This document shows, in pieces, positions 9,804 through 21,609 of a DNA stretch of 64,000 bases. Location: the NCBI RefSeq assembly GCF_019320115.1, contig NC_089591.1, positions 55,242,078 through 55,306,077 of the forward strand, given 5' to 3'. The position numbers were made by a program, and so were the translations under genes. The notes beneath the pieces are model-generated. The model saw only the letters and a list, made by a program, of their open reading frames with translations, was not told where the DNA came from and searched no databases. The stretch is from Miscanthus floridulus (taxonomy: Eukaryota > Streptophyta > Magnoliopsida > Poales > Poaceae). Position 1 is the first letter of the stretch, and the number at the start of each line of letters is the position of its first letter.

Positions 9804-10925
9804 TTTCTCTAATGATACTAACTTTTAACACATAACTCATAATATGGGTAGCCTATATAATAGTGTTACATATAATCTTAAAATATGTGTATGAGTCTAG
9901 GTCTTAATCAAGAGCTATATTTTATTTCTCTTAAATATACATAATATACTTTGAGCTAACTCATGAGTTACCATTGGCTGCCCTTAGATGCATAAATCTA
10001 TATTATATTGATTGTAATAGCAAATGACATGAACATGCGTAATCATAATCAATGGGAACATTTAGTTTAATCATCCCCTCTAGCAAAAAAATGTTGCTCA
10101 ACTAAAAAACTTAAAAAACAGAGCAAGTCTGTAAATGTATATAGTCCACCAAAAATAAAGAGCATGCACATGTATATTGTGTAAAAAAGAATGCAATAAC
10201 CTTGTCAGAGTTACATAATCTTAAATTATTTATGACAATTGCGACAGTAATTTTTAACTTTTATCCTATAATAACTGTTACAATGAATATTTTCCATAAA
10301 GACGAGCCACCTCACGGCATGTGGTGTATGTTTTCAAAATCAAAATTAATATACATGTTGTCACGTGTTATATAGCAGTGCTAATATTCAACTCGTCAGT
10401 AGCACTTCTCATATACATGGGTTAACCTTACGATCTTTCAAGCACTTATATTACCTACCTACAAGAAAATACTATAACATAAAATATATATGGTTTTGGT
10501 AGATATAAATGGATTGAAATGAGTTTAAATAAAATAACTGAACGGAAGCCTGTGTCACAACTACATTCTTGTAAATACCACCTATGAAATTGACTCTTGG
10601 TTAACTAGGGAATGGAGGATGTAGTAAGTTGGGTCGCCTGGCTTTTCTAGGTTGTCGCAAGCAATCAAACAAGCAATGTCAGTTCGAGGTCAAGCCAAAG
10701 CCAGCCTGTGTCCATTTCCAGCCCCGTGGCATCCTTCCAAACCAAAGCCAGCTGAACGGTTCGAGGTCAAGCGGCCGGACAAGCGTTCATCATGCTTTGC
10801 ATTTTCCGCACGCCATGAAGCTCCTGATTGATTGCCGGCCTATAGGAACTTCCGTCCTATTTTGTCTTAGGTTCTTGAAGTATACATGAATTTGAGAAAT
10901 CGTTGGATTGACGGACATGTACGTA
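9804..10925. other. AT-rich intergenic stretch
   Basis: No gene, RNA or repeat with clear borders. Around 10630-10870 a less AT-rich patch contains the phrase GTTCGAGGTCAAGC twice, at about 10683 and 10759; its open frame of 86 codons has no recognisable features. Confidence 0.5.
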
Positions 10926-11188
10926 CTTGCTCTGTCTTAAAATAAATCAACTTCTAAAATCACCCTAAGTCAAATTATCTTGAGTTTGACCAACTTTACC
11001 ATAAAAAATAATAAAACTTATGACATCAAATAAGTAAATTATGAAAATATTTTGTATGATATATCTATGGTACTAATATGATGACATAAATATCAGTGCC
11101 CTTTTCTCTAAATTTAGTTAAATTTAAAATGGTTTGGCTTAGGATAATTCTAGAAATTTATTTATTTTTTAATTTTTGGATGGAGGGA
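10926..11188. mobile_element. Stowaway-like MITE
   Basis: Left terminus CTTGCTCTGTCTTAAAATAA and right terminus TTTTTGGATGGAGGGAG, a degenerate form of the CTCCCTCCGT Stowaway/mariner terminus, next to TA (within ACGTA) on both sides. Confidence 0.6.
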
Positions 11189-11235
11189 GTACGTACTAAG
11201 AGATGACAGATACAACTCCACTACAGTACTTGCTA

Positions 11236-12119
11236 CTAGTAGTATTTAGGGTCAAATTCGCTGTTGTCAGGGCAGAAGGTGACGGTGTAAGTGTTGTTGA
11301 CGACGGCGCAGCTGGAGCTGGTGGAGGCGGAGGCGGCGTCGACAACAGCGTAGCTTTTGGCCGTCGGGCACGCGTTCTGCAATGACCCGGAGTTCCCCAA
11401 CGACCTGCACGCCACAACACGGCCGGACGCGTTCACCTGCTGGTCGGCCGGGCACGCACTGTTGAGGTCCACCACGCACTGAGTCGGAGCGCACTGGCCG
11501 CCGCCATGGCTCGTGTCGTAAGGCGCCACGAGCATGGGCAGGTTGTACCCGTCGGCGAGGCTGATGTCGTAGGTGTCCGTGCCGCCTTTGACGCCGATGC
11601 CGGCGCGGGCCCGCCGCCGCCACCTCCGTCGCACTCCAGACGGCCGGAGCCGCAGTCGCCCACCATGGCGCACGTGAACTTGCCGTTGCCGTCGGTAGAG
11701 CAGTCGGTCCGGCCCCAGATGCGATCCGACCACCCATGTGGCATCGGGATTCCGAGGACGTACTCGTACCCCTTGAGCTCGGCGGGGGTGAAGCTTAGGG
11801 GCGGCGAGCCCTGTCCGGGGGCGATCACCGGCGCCACCCTGTAGGTGCAGTTGTTTTTTATGTCCAAGGTATCCACGTCCGTCGACGACGCGAAATCATC
11901 TGAATCGGAGAACAGAGAGACCAGGCAAGAGGCAACGCAACATTAGCGCCATAGCACCAACACATACAAACTAATTATAGACGAAATCGGATCCTAGTTC
12001 GTCCTGGAGAATGGATATGCAGGGACAGGATTAGTTGGTTGCTTACCGCTAGCGGAGGCGCCGAGGACAACCAAGAATGTGAACAGTGCGCGGCAAGCTG
12101 CCCTCGTCGTCGTCGCCAT
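11236..12119 (-). pseudogene. Thaumatin-like protein (PR-5 family), one frameshift
   Basis: Exon 1 is 12119-12047 and encodes a signal peptide (MATTTRAACRALFTFLVVLG, cleavage likely after ASA). A GTAAGC donor and TTCAG acceptor lead to exon 2, 11899-11236. Exon 2 reads NNCTYRVAPVIAPG, then IWGRTDCSTDGNGKFTC, GDCGSGRLEC, GGTDTYDISLADGYNLP and CPDNSEFDPKYY-stop, with the spaced cysteines of secreted thaumatin-like (PR-5) proteins. Family members have antifungal or glucan-binding roles in the apoplast. After the GDCGSGRLEC segment the frame is lost in a GGC/GCC-rich stretch at about 11596-11630: one missing base moves the remaining third into another frame. This is either a real null allele or a sequencing error in GC-rich DNA; both halves are otherwise well preserved, which favours a recent event or error. 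Confidence 0.85.
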
Positions 12120-12208
12120 TGTGGACGGGATAGAGGCGAGAGCGGAGCCGTTTGGTGAAGCAGCGCTGCCGGTGTGGCTAGGAGAGCGAGAGCCGAGGGT
12201 GCCACGAG

Positions 12209-12228
12209 CTATTTATTTATATATAAGA
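12209..12228 (-). promoter_or_regulatory. TATA box of thaumatin-like gene
   Basis: Read on the minus strand, TATATATAAATAAATA lies about 95 bp upstream of the ATG at 12119, the usual plant TATA-to-start spacing with a short leader. Confidence 0.6.
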
Positions 12229-12496
12229 GAGCGCGCCATATATTTGATGATGATGTTAGCAAAGGATTAATATCGGAGATATTTTAACGGCATTATTAAT
12301 ATTTTCATTTCGACATAAATGCCAACTCGTGCACACAGGATAATCTACTCCCTCCGATCCATTTATCAGATTGTCTTAGCTCCTAGACTAGTAGTGTGCC
12401 CGTGCAAAACAAGTTAAAATTCGTAAAAAATAAAATAAAATGAACAATTACATTCATTAAGATTCACGTCTTATATATTGTGTGATTAAATATTTT

Positions 12497-12552
12497 TGTC
12501 ACATAATGAATGTCACATAATGAATGTCACATAATGAATGTCACATGATGAC
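12497..12552. repeat. 14-bp tandem repeat
   Basis: Four units of TGTCACATAATGAA (the last is TGTCACATGATGAC). Two more variant units (TGTCACATAGTGAA) occur at about 12609-12636 after a spacer. Confidence 0.85.
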
Positions 12553-14577
12553 TGTCAGTCTCTCTCACGAGCAGACCCCGCTCATCAGCCTCTCATTCCC
12601 TATAACAATGTCACATAGTGAATGTCACATAGAGAACTCACTATTTTCTATTTTTACATATTTTTAACTATTTTAAATTTAAAACTATTAAACAAGCATA
12701 TCACAAGATACAAACAATAACTCAGAAAATATGCATGCATTATACATTACCATAGCTTCTACACATCAGTATTAACTTACCTTAAAGAGGGCAGATTTAG
12801 AAGAAAAAAATACCAAAAGTAGCAAAACATGGATAAAAAACTCTGGCAGTAGCCTTCATAAAGGGCATAAACCAATTTGATAATAATTCATGGCAAATCT
12901 GATTGTATATATGGGAATAAATTGAAAAGGCATGATTGAACTCCCAGCTTTGTTTTTAGCAAATTTAGCGGGTGCTCTGCCATTTCATTATAGGAGAAAG
13001 CAGTACAACAGTTCAAAGAAGCATGATCCTAGTTTACATAGAAACGAAGGGAAAAAAACAACTACTTATACTTCCTTGCTAAAGAGTCAGAACTCGGTTT
13101 GTTGGTCAGCCATTGCTTGTGTTAGCATCGCTGTATCATTCAATTGAGCCTCTAGTATTTGTTAAGGTTGTTGGACCTATAGTTCAGGTTATAGTTGTTT
13201 GCAAAGGAATGATAGCAATTCAGGCTCAATTATTGCCAGATTTCTTATTAAACCAAAAAAAGGGTTCTAAACTTGCTATCTCAGTATGAAATTAAGATTC
13301 AGATGCTGAGATACAAAAATATGTAACTGACAACGTGAGAAGGGCTACCTTGCTAACCCAGACACAAGATGAACTGACAGAAACAAACCTTGAAGCTACA
13401 CAATTCAGCGCTTCTGCATATCGATCTGTACTTCAGTGCTGCATGTTGGAAGAACAAACAATCAAGTTCAGCATACAGGTCAGTGCTAATGGCATAGGTA
13501 AAACTTGTGTCTTGTCTAGCCAAGAATAACAGATGGTTTGCTATTAGGAAGATTTAATGAAGTTTGTAGCATTACTAAAGCAGCCATGGTACAGATCCTG
13601 ATAAATGAAAACAGCAGCATTTTTTACATAAAGAACTAGTAATAATCAAATTGTGTCATAACAAAATTAGAACTAAGATTATTTTCTCAAAAAATCAAAC
13701 TTTTTGTTTGAAGCAAAGCATTTGCTAGGGGATGAACCACATGCATGTCAGGGCTAAATTTTCAAGTGATTGAAAGCTGAATTTTCAACTCATGACTGAA
13801 TAATGTGCATACATGTATTTGTTCAGGAAAGCCCCATTCATTCATAACCTGAGAGCAGGGCAGTACCGAATTGTTTTAAGAAAATATTCAGTACTGAATA
13901 GCTGCAATTATATCAAGCAAGAGCGGGGCATGTTCCCTGATTTCTTTCAAGATGAGAGAACATTCTTTATAGCATGTATTCCCCCTAAACCAGCAACTAC
14001 CCATAGTGCACAACATTTAAAGAAGAAACTCTGCTTGTCACTCTGTCTCACCAAGAACAAAAAAGGAGGTAAAAGAGTGCTTGTAGTAAGCTGATGGGTT
14101 GATGGTTTGCTTATTTTATAGTAATGGACGAGCAACAAAAAAATAAGAAAAAGAAAGACACCAATATACAATCCCAGTCGCTGAGGACCATGATACAAGG
14201 TAGCAATAAAATTACAATTTGGTTAGTGAACCAGGACTGTAGGAAAAAAGAAAAAGAAATCATAGTTGAAGATTGTAACAGAACCAGTTCTAAGCGAAGG
14301 AGCAGGGAATAAACAATCGAAACATTGATTTCAGTGCAAGTGCTAACTTAGTAAAAAACCTCCTATGCAAAAATAATCACTGGGGATTGCCGGATCATGA
14401 ACAGTACTTTGCGACAAGTTCATGTGATTGGCTGATTGATATGTATATAAACTTAGAACTATCTAAAGGATGAGCAAAGACCAACTATGTTGTCGCAGCA
14501 AACAAAATCAAATGGCACATAAACAATTTCCCTAAACAGGTCAAGCAAACTCGGTGTGATCCAACATCCAAGTGCTC

Positions 14578-14820
14578 ATAATGCTGCAATACAGGCAGTA
14601 CTGGAGACCGAGAAGCTGATTGACTTATTGAGTATACATTGGACATTCAGTTAACTGACATTAATTCAGTGTTATCTGAAAGATGGTCTGCCCAGTTCTA
14701 ATAATGCTGCAATACAGGCAGTACTGGAGACCGAGAAGCTGATTGACTTATTGAGTGTACATTGGACATTCAGTTAACTGACATTAATTCAGTGTTATCT
14801 GAAAGATGGTCTGAAACAAG
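14578..14820. repeat. Direct duplication, period about 123 bp
   Basis: Two head-to-tail copies starting AATGCTGCAATACAGGCAG and ending GAAAGATGGTCTG. By eye they differ at only about one position (GAGTATACA versus GAGTGTACA), so the duplication is young or conserved. Confidence 0.9.
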
Positions 14821-14911
14821 CATCCACCTATACACTCATAAAGTGTAACAAACAATAAGCAAATCAGTAGCACCTCTCTGACACAGCAATAATGTTTAAA
14901 CCATGTTTTTT

Positions 14912-14986
14912 GGTGTACCCCCATATATGCCAGTAGCAGCTACCCTTTTAGTTTCGGTGTACCCCCATATATGCCAGTAGCAGCTA
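14912..14986. repeat. Direct duplication, period 44 bp
   Basis: GGTGTACCCCCATATATGCC followed by AGTAGCAGCTAC occurs twice, at 14912 and 14956. Confidence 0.9.
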
Positions 14987-16116
14987 CATTTGTTTTCAGA
15001 TGATATGTGATAAAAAAATATAAAAGAATTAGTACCTAAAAACTATCTAAATCTATGAAGGTATTGCTGTACTTACAACTCAAAGTTACTCCTAAATTAC
15101 TTTTTTCTCGAATACGCAAAAGATTTGTGTATCATTGTATTAAGTAGAAGAGTTTAAACAAACATACAACGCGCTTCTCTCGAGCGCCGAAGGAGGTCGA
15201 CCTAACACAGCCAAAGAAGGTCGACCTAACACAACGCGCTTACTCCTAAATTACTAAGTTAAAGTATTGCAGTAGGACCGTGTACCTAGCTCACTGCAGT
15301 CACGCTTGTTGATTCACGAACGTAATCAGGTTGAAGCTGACTCCCCTAGTGCCTTGTGTTTTGAAAGATTTCTGAGGGGGTGAAATGGGAATTTATGCAT
15401 GAGGTACTCCTGCTTTGGCTCAACAATTACAAATGAATAAATGTAGATCATATTTTTAGTATTTGTCGGTGGGGTCATACAATAAATAGATATTGAGAAT
15501 AGAATCACGACTAAAGATGACAGATTTAGAAAAATACCAAAGATAGTAAAACATGGTATAACAGATCGGCTAATATGTCGTACAAAGGGCATAAACCAAC
15601 TTGATGTCATTTGATGGAAAACAGTGATTACTATTGATTCAGGTGTAATCAAACATTTGATGAAGGAGTAAACTTATTTGATGAAAAATAAATATTCATA
15701 TTATTTTTTATAAACATGGTAGCTCTAGTTCTAGCCTGTGTGATCTTTGCTCGGTGTAATATCAGAGCTTCTGCCTTGTCTGCTTGGTAGGCCAGCAATT
15801 CAACAAACACTGAGCAGCCTAGAGGAGGCTTGATGGTCACAAGTTGAAGGTCACAAAAAATTAATAGTATTATCAGGTGATTACAGAAGATTAATAGTAT
15901 TGCCAGGATTGCACATATGGTAGTCAAAACGAACAAAATTATTGCAACTAAGCTCAAAACTGCACATAAGCTTATGGCAACTAAATTCAACTAGGCTCAA
16001 TACTGCACATAAGCTCATTGCAAATAGAAAATATTAACTTAAGGATCGACCTACCGACAATAAATCCCTTTAACTAAGAGTCAGTGTTACCTACAGAAAA
16101 AATTGGTGAACTAATC

Positions 16117-16334
16117 TTCAGTCCTATTCACTTTCCGACAACAACTCTACGAGCTAGTAATGGAGGTTACTATCCTAAAAAATCCAATGTTTCATGAAAC
16201 AGTCTGAACACTATGGTCACCAAACCAATCTCCTATTCAGTCCTGTTCACTTTCCGACAACAGCTCTACATGCTAGTGATGGAGATTAGTATCCTGAAAA
16301 ATCCAAGGTTCATGAACCAGTGTGAACAGTATGG
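16117..16334. repeat. Diverged direct duplication, period about 119 bp
   Basis: TTCAGTCCTATTCACTTTCC at 16117 and the variant TTCAGTCCTGTTCACTTTCC at 16236 begin two roughly 100-bp copies, each ending near a GAACA.TATGG phrase. Confidence 0.75.
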
Positions 16335-16379
16335 CACTCACAAACACCTAGGCTGACCTTACACCTTAGGCTGGCCTTC

Positions 16380-17379
16380 AGTGCTTCGTGCGATGATGGC
16401 GGCGAGCGACAGAGGTGCGCGGCGGGTGGCGAAGTTTGCTCTCCATGCATGTCCTCACGCGTGCTTTGGGATATCGCATTGGGCAAGGAGGGAGCGCAAT
16501 GGCAGGCGGACCGCAGCAATGGCGAGGCCAGCTTGTGGCAACTCAGGCAATGGCGTGTGGCGTCCAATTGCCAAACGAAAATCAAGATATGATGAGGTTA
16601 AACAACTATAAATTCTTGTACATGATTACATGATGAGGGGGAGAGAGAGAGAGATAACTGACCAAGTCACCAGAATGTTGCGCTGCTTGTAACTTGAATT
16701 CTTGATGCGTGCCTTGCTAGGCGTGTGTCAGCACTCGGTAGGGTCACCCTCGGACACCTGCCCGGTCGTATGTTGGTGGTTCGGCATCTCGGTGGCGGCA
16801 GAGCTCCGATAGGACGGGATGGCCGAACGGCTGATGCGTCGGTGATGCTGCCGTGATGGCAAGTGGCCGAACGGCTGATGCGCCGGTGACGGCAGACGGC
16901 CGTTGCACCAGCACCGGCCAATGTGAGAAAACGCCTGAAAACCCATCATGTCGCCATCTTGATTGAAATTGCTTCCTTTCCATCTTGATCACGGTGGGAT
17001 TTATTGTAAATTGCTTTCTTTCCATCTTGATCGTGGTGGGGATTGATTGTTGCGGGGATGTAGGGGGCGCCGGGCGACGAGATTTTTGCCGGGGTAACGA
17101 AGGGGCGAGCAGGGCGACGCGGAGCCGGGCAGACGAAGAAAAAAAATAAAAGGCTAGATCAAGAAGGCAGATCGCTCCGCTCCGCTAATCCAAGCCAAAC
17201 GCTCAGCTAGTCAGCTCTGCCCTTTCGGCCTTTCCCTCGACGGCCCTGTTGGGGTTTTTGACTTGGAGAATACTAAACACAGTCCTCACCATCGCGTCGA
17301 CACAAAGCCCTGCATTCCCACCGCCCCCGTTCATGCGCTGATCCAAGCCAACAAGGAGCGCCCCGGCGGACCGGCAGTC
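16380..17379 (+). promoter_or_regulatory. Upstream region and 5' leader of KORRIGAN-like gene
   Basis: No separate gene is recognised. There are direct repeats GGCCGAACGGCTGATGCG (near 16819 and 16865) and CTTTCCATCTTGATC (near 16976 and 17018). A GC-rich, CT-rich leader precedes the ATG. No clear TATA box. An in-frame upstream ATG at 17263 would add 39 residues, but the family start is at 17380. Confidence 0.5.
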
Positions 17380-19925
17380 ATGTACTCGGCGAACCACTGG
17401 GGCGGCTCGTTCGACATCACCACCGAGGGGGCATCGGAGGACGACGACAGCCGGAACACGGACGTCGACGCCGGCGCGCTCTCGGCGAGGCAGCACCACG
17501 AGCTGGACGAGACGCAGCAGGGCTGGCTGCTCGGCCGGCCGGAGGCCAAGAAGAAGGGCAGGCACGTCGACCTCGGCTGCATCGTCGTCAAGCGCAAGGT
17601 CCTGTGGTGGGCATTCTGGGTGCTCGTCGCCGGCTTCATCCTCGTCGGCCTCCCCATCATCGTCTACAAGTCCATCCCCCACAGGGCGCCCCTCCCGCCG
17701 CCGCCGGACCAGTACGCCGAGGCGCTGCACAAGGCGCTCCTCTTCTTCAACGCCCAGAAATGTGAGTACCGCTGCTTCCCATCTTCTGCCTATGCTAGCT
17801 ACCGTACACCGAGTTCTTGGGTCGAATTTTTGGAAGAAATTTGCGATCTTGGATTCGTTTCAACCTGCGCAGATCTGCCGCTGCGTTAGAACTTGGGGAA
17901 TTTGGATCGCATTTTGCTTGCACACACAGACACGCTGTCTGCAAAAATGGAATTGAATTATTGTTTTCACTTGCCGTTTTTGAACACGCGTAGTAATCTG
18001 TGCACAGCACAGGCGCACAGCAGTGTGCATCCTACAAATGGAATGTTGCAGCTGGCAGCAGCTTGTGCACATTAATGTATTGGCTGGTCTAGGCCCGTTG
18101 ATCATCTTGCCATGTATATTCTCCTCATCTGACAACATTGGAAATTGTAATTGTGCCTCCTTTTTCCTGGTGACAGCCGGCCGGATTCCGAGGAACAATG
18201 GCATCCCGTGGCGTGGGAACTCTGGTCTCAAGGACGGCTCCGACGCCAAGGACGTGAAGGGCAGCCTCGTCGGCGGCTACTACGACGCCGGCGACAGCAT
18301 CAAGTTCCACTTCCCGATGGCGTTCTCCATGACACTGCTGAGCTGGTCAGTGATCGAGTACAGTGCCAAGTACAAGGCCGTGGAGGAGTATGACCATGTC
18401 ACGGAGCTCATCAGGTGGGGCGCCGACTATCTGCTACACACTTTCAACTCCTCTGCTTCCACAATCGACCACGTCTACGCTCAGGTAATAACTAATTAAT
18501 AATAATTTAAATATTTCAATGCTGAATTTAGAATTTTGCACCGTAAAAGTTGGGCTGTAGTAAATTTAGGTCGTCACGATCCTCTCTGTCAAGTATTGAT
18601 CTAGTTCGTGCTTTGCTGCAGGTGGGTGCGGCAAACATCAAGAGCAGGACACCGGACGACCACTACTGCTGGAACCGGCCGGAGGACATGGCGTACCCTC
18701 GTCCCTCCCTGTTGGTGAGCTCGGCTCCCGACCTCGGAGGGGAGATCGCCGCGGCCCTGGCGGCCGCCTCCATCGCGTTCCGCGACGACGACGACGCCTA
18801 CTCCAAGAAGCTCGTCCACGGCGCGGCCACCATGTTCGAGTTTGCCACCCGCGACTGGGCCAACGAGCACGCCACCTACTCCAGGCACCAGCCGGACATC
18901 GAGCCCTTCTACAACTCCACCAGCTACTGGGACGAGTACGTCTGGGGCGCCGCGTGGATGTACTACGCCACGGGCAACACCAGCTACTTGAGCTTCGCCA
19001 CCGACCCTCAGCTCGCCGAGCGCGCCAAGGCCTTCTACGACGTCCTCGACTTCTCCGTGTTCAGCTGGGACAACAAGCTCCCCGGCGCCGGCCTGCTCCT
19101 GTCGCGGCTGCGCATGTTCCTCAACCCCGGTTACCCCTTCGAGCAGTCCCTCGCGAGCTACCACAAGGAGACTGAACTGGACATGTGCAAGTACTTCCGG
19201 CGCTTCAGGGCCTTCAACTTCACCAGGGGCGGGCTGGCGCTCTTCAACCACGGCAGGGGGCAGCCGCTGCAGTACGTGGTCGCCAACTCCTTCCTCGCCG
19301 CTCTCTTCGCCGACTACATGGAGGCGCTCAACGTCCCCGGCTGGAACTGCGGGCCCAACTTCATGCCCAACGAGGACCTCCGTGCGTTCGCCAAGTCTCA
19401 GGTAATTGACGTCAGCCGGAAAGTTACCTGATTGTTTGGAGCATGGTGGCATTCTCTAGCTAGTTTCTGATTCTGACAATGGCGTCTGTGATCTATTCCA
19501 TGATCGAGCAGCTCAACTACATTCTTGGGGACAACCCGAGGAAGATGAGCTACGTGGTGGGCTTCGGCAACAAGTACCCGCGGCGCGTGCACCACCGGGG
19601 CGCGTCGACGCCGCACAACCACGTCAAGTACTCGTGCACCGGCGGGTACAAGTGGCGCGACACCAAGAAGGCGGACCCGAACGTGATCACGGGCGCGATG
19701 GTGGGCGGGCCGGACCGCAACGACAGGTTCAACGACTCGCGCATGGCCTTCGGGCAGACCGAGCCGACGCTGGTCGGCAACGCCGGCCTCGTGGCGGCGC
19801 TGGTGGCCATCACCAGCAGTGGCCGTGGCGTCGGCGTCAGAACCGTCGACAAGAACAGCATGTTCTCCGCCGTGCCGCCGCTGTTCCCGGCGGCACCACC
19901 TCCGCCACCCGCCTGGAAGCCTTGA
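17380..19925 (+). CDS. KORRIGAN-type membrane-anchored endo-1,4-beta-glucanase (GH9)
   Basis: Exons 17380-17761, 18177-18484, 18622-19401 and 19512-19925 join in frame to 627 codons with GT-AG introns, close to the ~620 aa of KORRIGAN proteins. The start [13 protein letters not shown] resembles family starts. A cytosolic tail with dileucine GWLLG precedes a membrane segment at about residues 74-97 ([17 protein letters not shown]), making a type II membrane protein. The GH9 domain shows [12 protein letters not shown] (Asp164, Asp167), [10 protein letters not shown], the His signature [16 protein letters not shown] (His517/518) and the catalytic acid region [10 protein letters not shown] (Glu574). 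The C-terminus PPPPPAWKP is typical. The enzyme acts with the cellulose synthase complex at the plasma membrane in wall formation. It appears intact. Which rice paralogue it matches is not decided here. Confidence 0.95.
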
Positions 19926-20072
19926 GAGATCTCGTCGGATCGGACGTTTGGAAGCCTTAAGAGAAATTCTTGGTTCCTTGGCTCGAGAGCAAGATTAAAC
20001 CAGGAGATTACTCCACACCTGACGGGAGTCACGATGCAATTATGCAAGATCAGCAACGCATGTTTACAGTGT

Positions 20073-20364
20073 TAGTTTTTTTTTTAAATTACACCGTACA
20101 ACACAAACACTCACAATACGTACGCACACTCATCCCTATAAACACACATATGCAAACCCTACCCTTAAGAACTAAGCCGACACATCTCGAATTCACGAAG
20201 TCACGCGCCTCGCTGTCGACGGAGACGTCACCTACCACCGAAAGCATAGCGCCGTTAAATCATGAAATAAATCCATAAAAATACGAGTACCCATATCAAA
20301 TCGAGAACTTAAACTAGACAGGTTCCACAAAGGAGCCTAACAAACTAATCTATGATCCGTTCGC
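20073..20364 (-). mobile_element. SINE-like retroposon with 11-bp duplication
   Basis: A 292-bp insertion in minus orientation, beginning GCGAACGGATCATAGATTAG at 20364 and ending in a poly(A) tract (poly(T) on plus, 20076-20085). It is flanked by a perfect direct repeat GTTTACAGTGT at 20062-20072 and 20365-20375. The poly(A) tail and variable-length duplication show LINE-type retroposition. The body matches a widespread grass repeat as I recall it; SINE versus LINE 3' fragment is not settled. It lies about 150 bp downstream of the endoglucanase stop. Confidence 0.8.
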
Positions 20365-21167
20365 GTTTACAGTGTCCAGTGGAGTACCACTTGCTAAGCC
20401 TGGGCCGCGCATAGCGAGACAATGCGCGTATCTGAGTATGACTACGGGATTTTGTGGGGTTTTTGAATTGACCCAATGCTGGATGCTGGCCCGGAAAGAT
20501 TTTTTTTAATTTTAACCATTTTTTAATATAATTTTAAATCCAACACTGTCGGTTTTTTTCTAAAAAAACTAACACTTTTGGCTACGTCTATTGCCCTGGC
20601 GCGGCCAACTGCCTGTGCCGTGTCATGCATTGTGGCGCGGCAGAGGGCTGACGTGACGTGGGTCGACCTGGGGGACCGACGACGTGGCAGGTCCTGCCGC
20701 GCCACCGACCTGCGCTCTGATCCGTGGCGCGGCTGGACCAAATATATACCGCGTGCGAGCCCGCCCGCCCACCCGCACGCCTGCCCTGCCCGACCGCCCG
20801 ACCGCCCGAACGCCGCCAGCGCCCTGCCTGTGGCCGCACGCGCCCGCGCCCGCCTGGCCACTCCCGCCGCGCAGCGCCCTAGCCGGCCACGCCACGAACG
20901 CCGGCGCGTCAAGGCCGCCCACTCCTAAGGTACTTCCCTCTCGATTTCATATTTTTTATTATCTAGTATAGTTAGTATTTTTTGTATCCCTACGGTACCC
21001 CCACGTGCCCTCGCAATCCTCGAGCGGCCGGCACACAAGGAAAAGAGTTGATGATGGTCTGCTAGTGCCAGTATTTCTAGGAGCATGTAGGGGCATCGAG
21101 GCTATTTTCATTGAGTATTAGTGTCTTTGCGATATCTTAGAACTATTGTTATGTGACGGAGGAAGTA

Positions 21168-21422
21168 CCCCTTCCGTTCTAAATAAATGCACATCTCGCT
21201 TCCTGAAGTTAAATTTTTTAAAAATTTTGACCAAATTTATATAATAGCGTACTAATATTTATGATACATAATAGGTACTATTATATTAAGCATGGAGTAT
21301 ACTTTCGTAATAAATTTATTAGGAGATAGAAATATTGATACCGTTTTTTTAGTTTTGATCAAACTTAAACATATTTGACTACTCGAGAAGCAAGATGTGT
21401 ATTTATTTTGAGACGGAGGGAT
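21168..21422. mobile_element. Stowaway MITE inside the PMD MULE
   Basis: Termini CCCCTTCCGTTCTAAATAAA and TTTATTTTGAGACGGAGGGA, with TA on both sides (21166-21167 and 21423-21424). The ends match for about 40 bp in inverted orientation, including GCACATCTCGCTTC. Confidence 0.8.
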
Positions 21423-21609
21423 TACTTGTAATTTTGGAACCAAGGTTTTATATGGATTGATTATGTATTTATTATCTAGTATAGTTAGGATTTTGGGTTT
21501 AAGGATTTAGGCTAGTTAGGTTAGTGAATTTGTTTGTGAACTTACTAATGTTAACTTGAATTTTGTTAATTTGAATACTCTAACACTTTGTTTATCAATT
21601 TATGATAGG

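Larger units (their letters stand above)
12553..16380. other. Intergenic AT-rich region with local duplications
   Basis: No convincing coding sequence on either strand; open frames are short and of low-complexity composition. The region is marked by several recent-looking direct duplications annotated separately. It may contain untranslated or long non-coding transcript sequence, which cannot be judged from sequence alone. Confidence 0.5.

Noticed and set aside
12380..12420. Possible Helitron start (CTAGACTAGTAGTGTGCCCG)
   Set aside because: It resembles phrases seen at ends of some grass repeats, but no CTRR end with hairpin or Rep/helicase sequence could be tied to it.
12497..12640. CRISPR-like array
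   Set aside because: The units are contiguous 14-bp tandem repeats without spacers, in a plant nuclear context.
17263..17379. Upstream in-frame ATG of the endoglucanase, adding 39 residues
   Set aside because: KORRIGAN proteins start with the MYxxxxWGG pattern found at 17380, and the extension has no family match.
18601..19452. Long minus-strand ORF of 283 codons
   Set aside because: Shadow of endoglucanase exon 3; it arises from high GC at third codon positions.
20523..20971. Several ORFs in both strands near 20.5-20.9 kb
   Set aside because: They lie in the left TIR of the PMD MULE and the GC-rich DNA next to it; TIR similarity explains the open frames.
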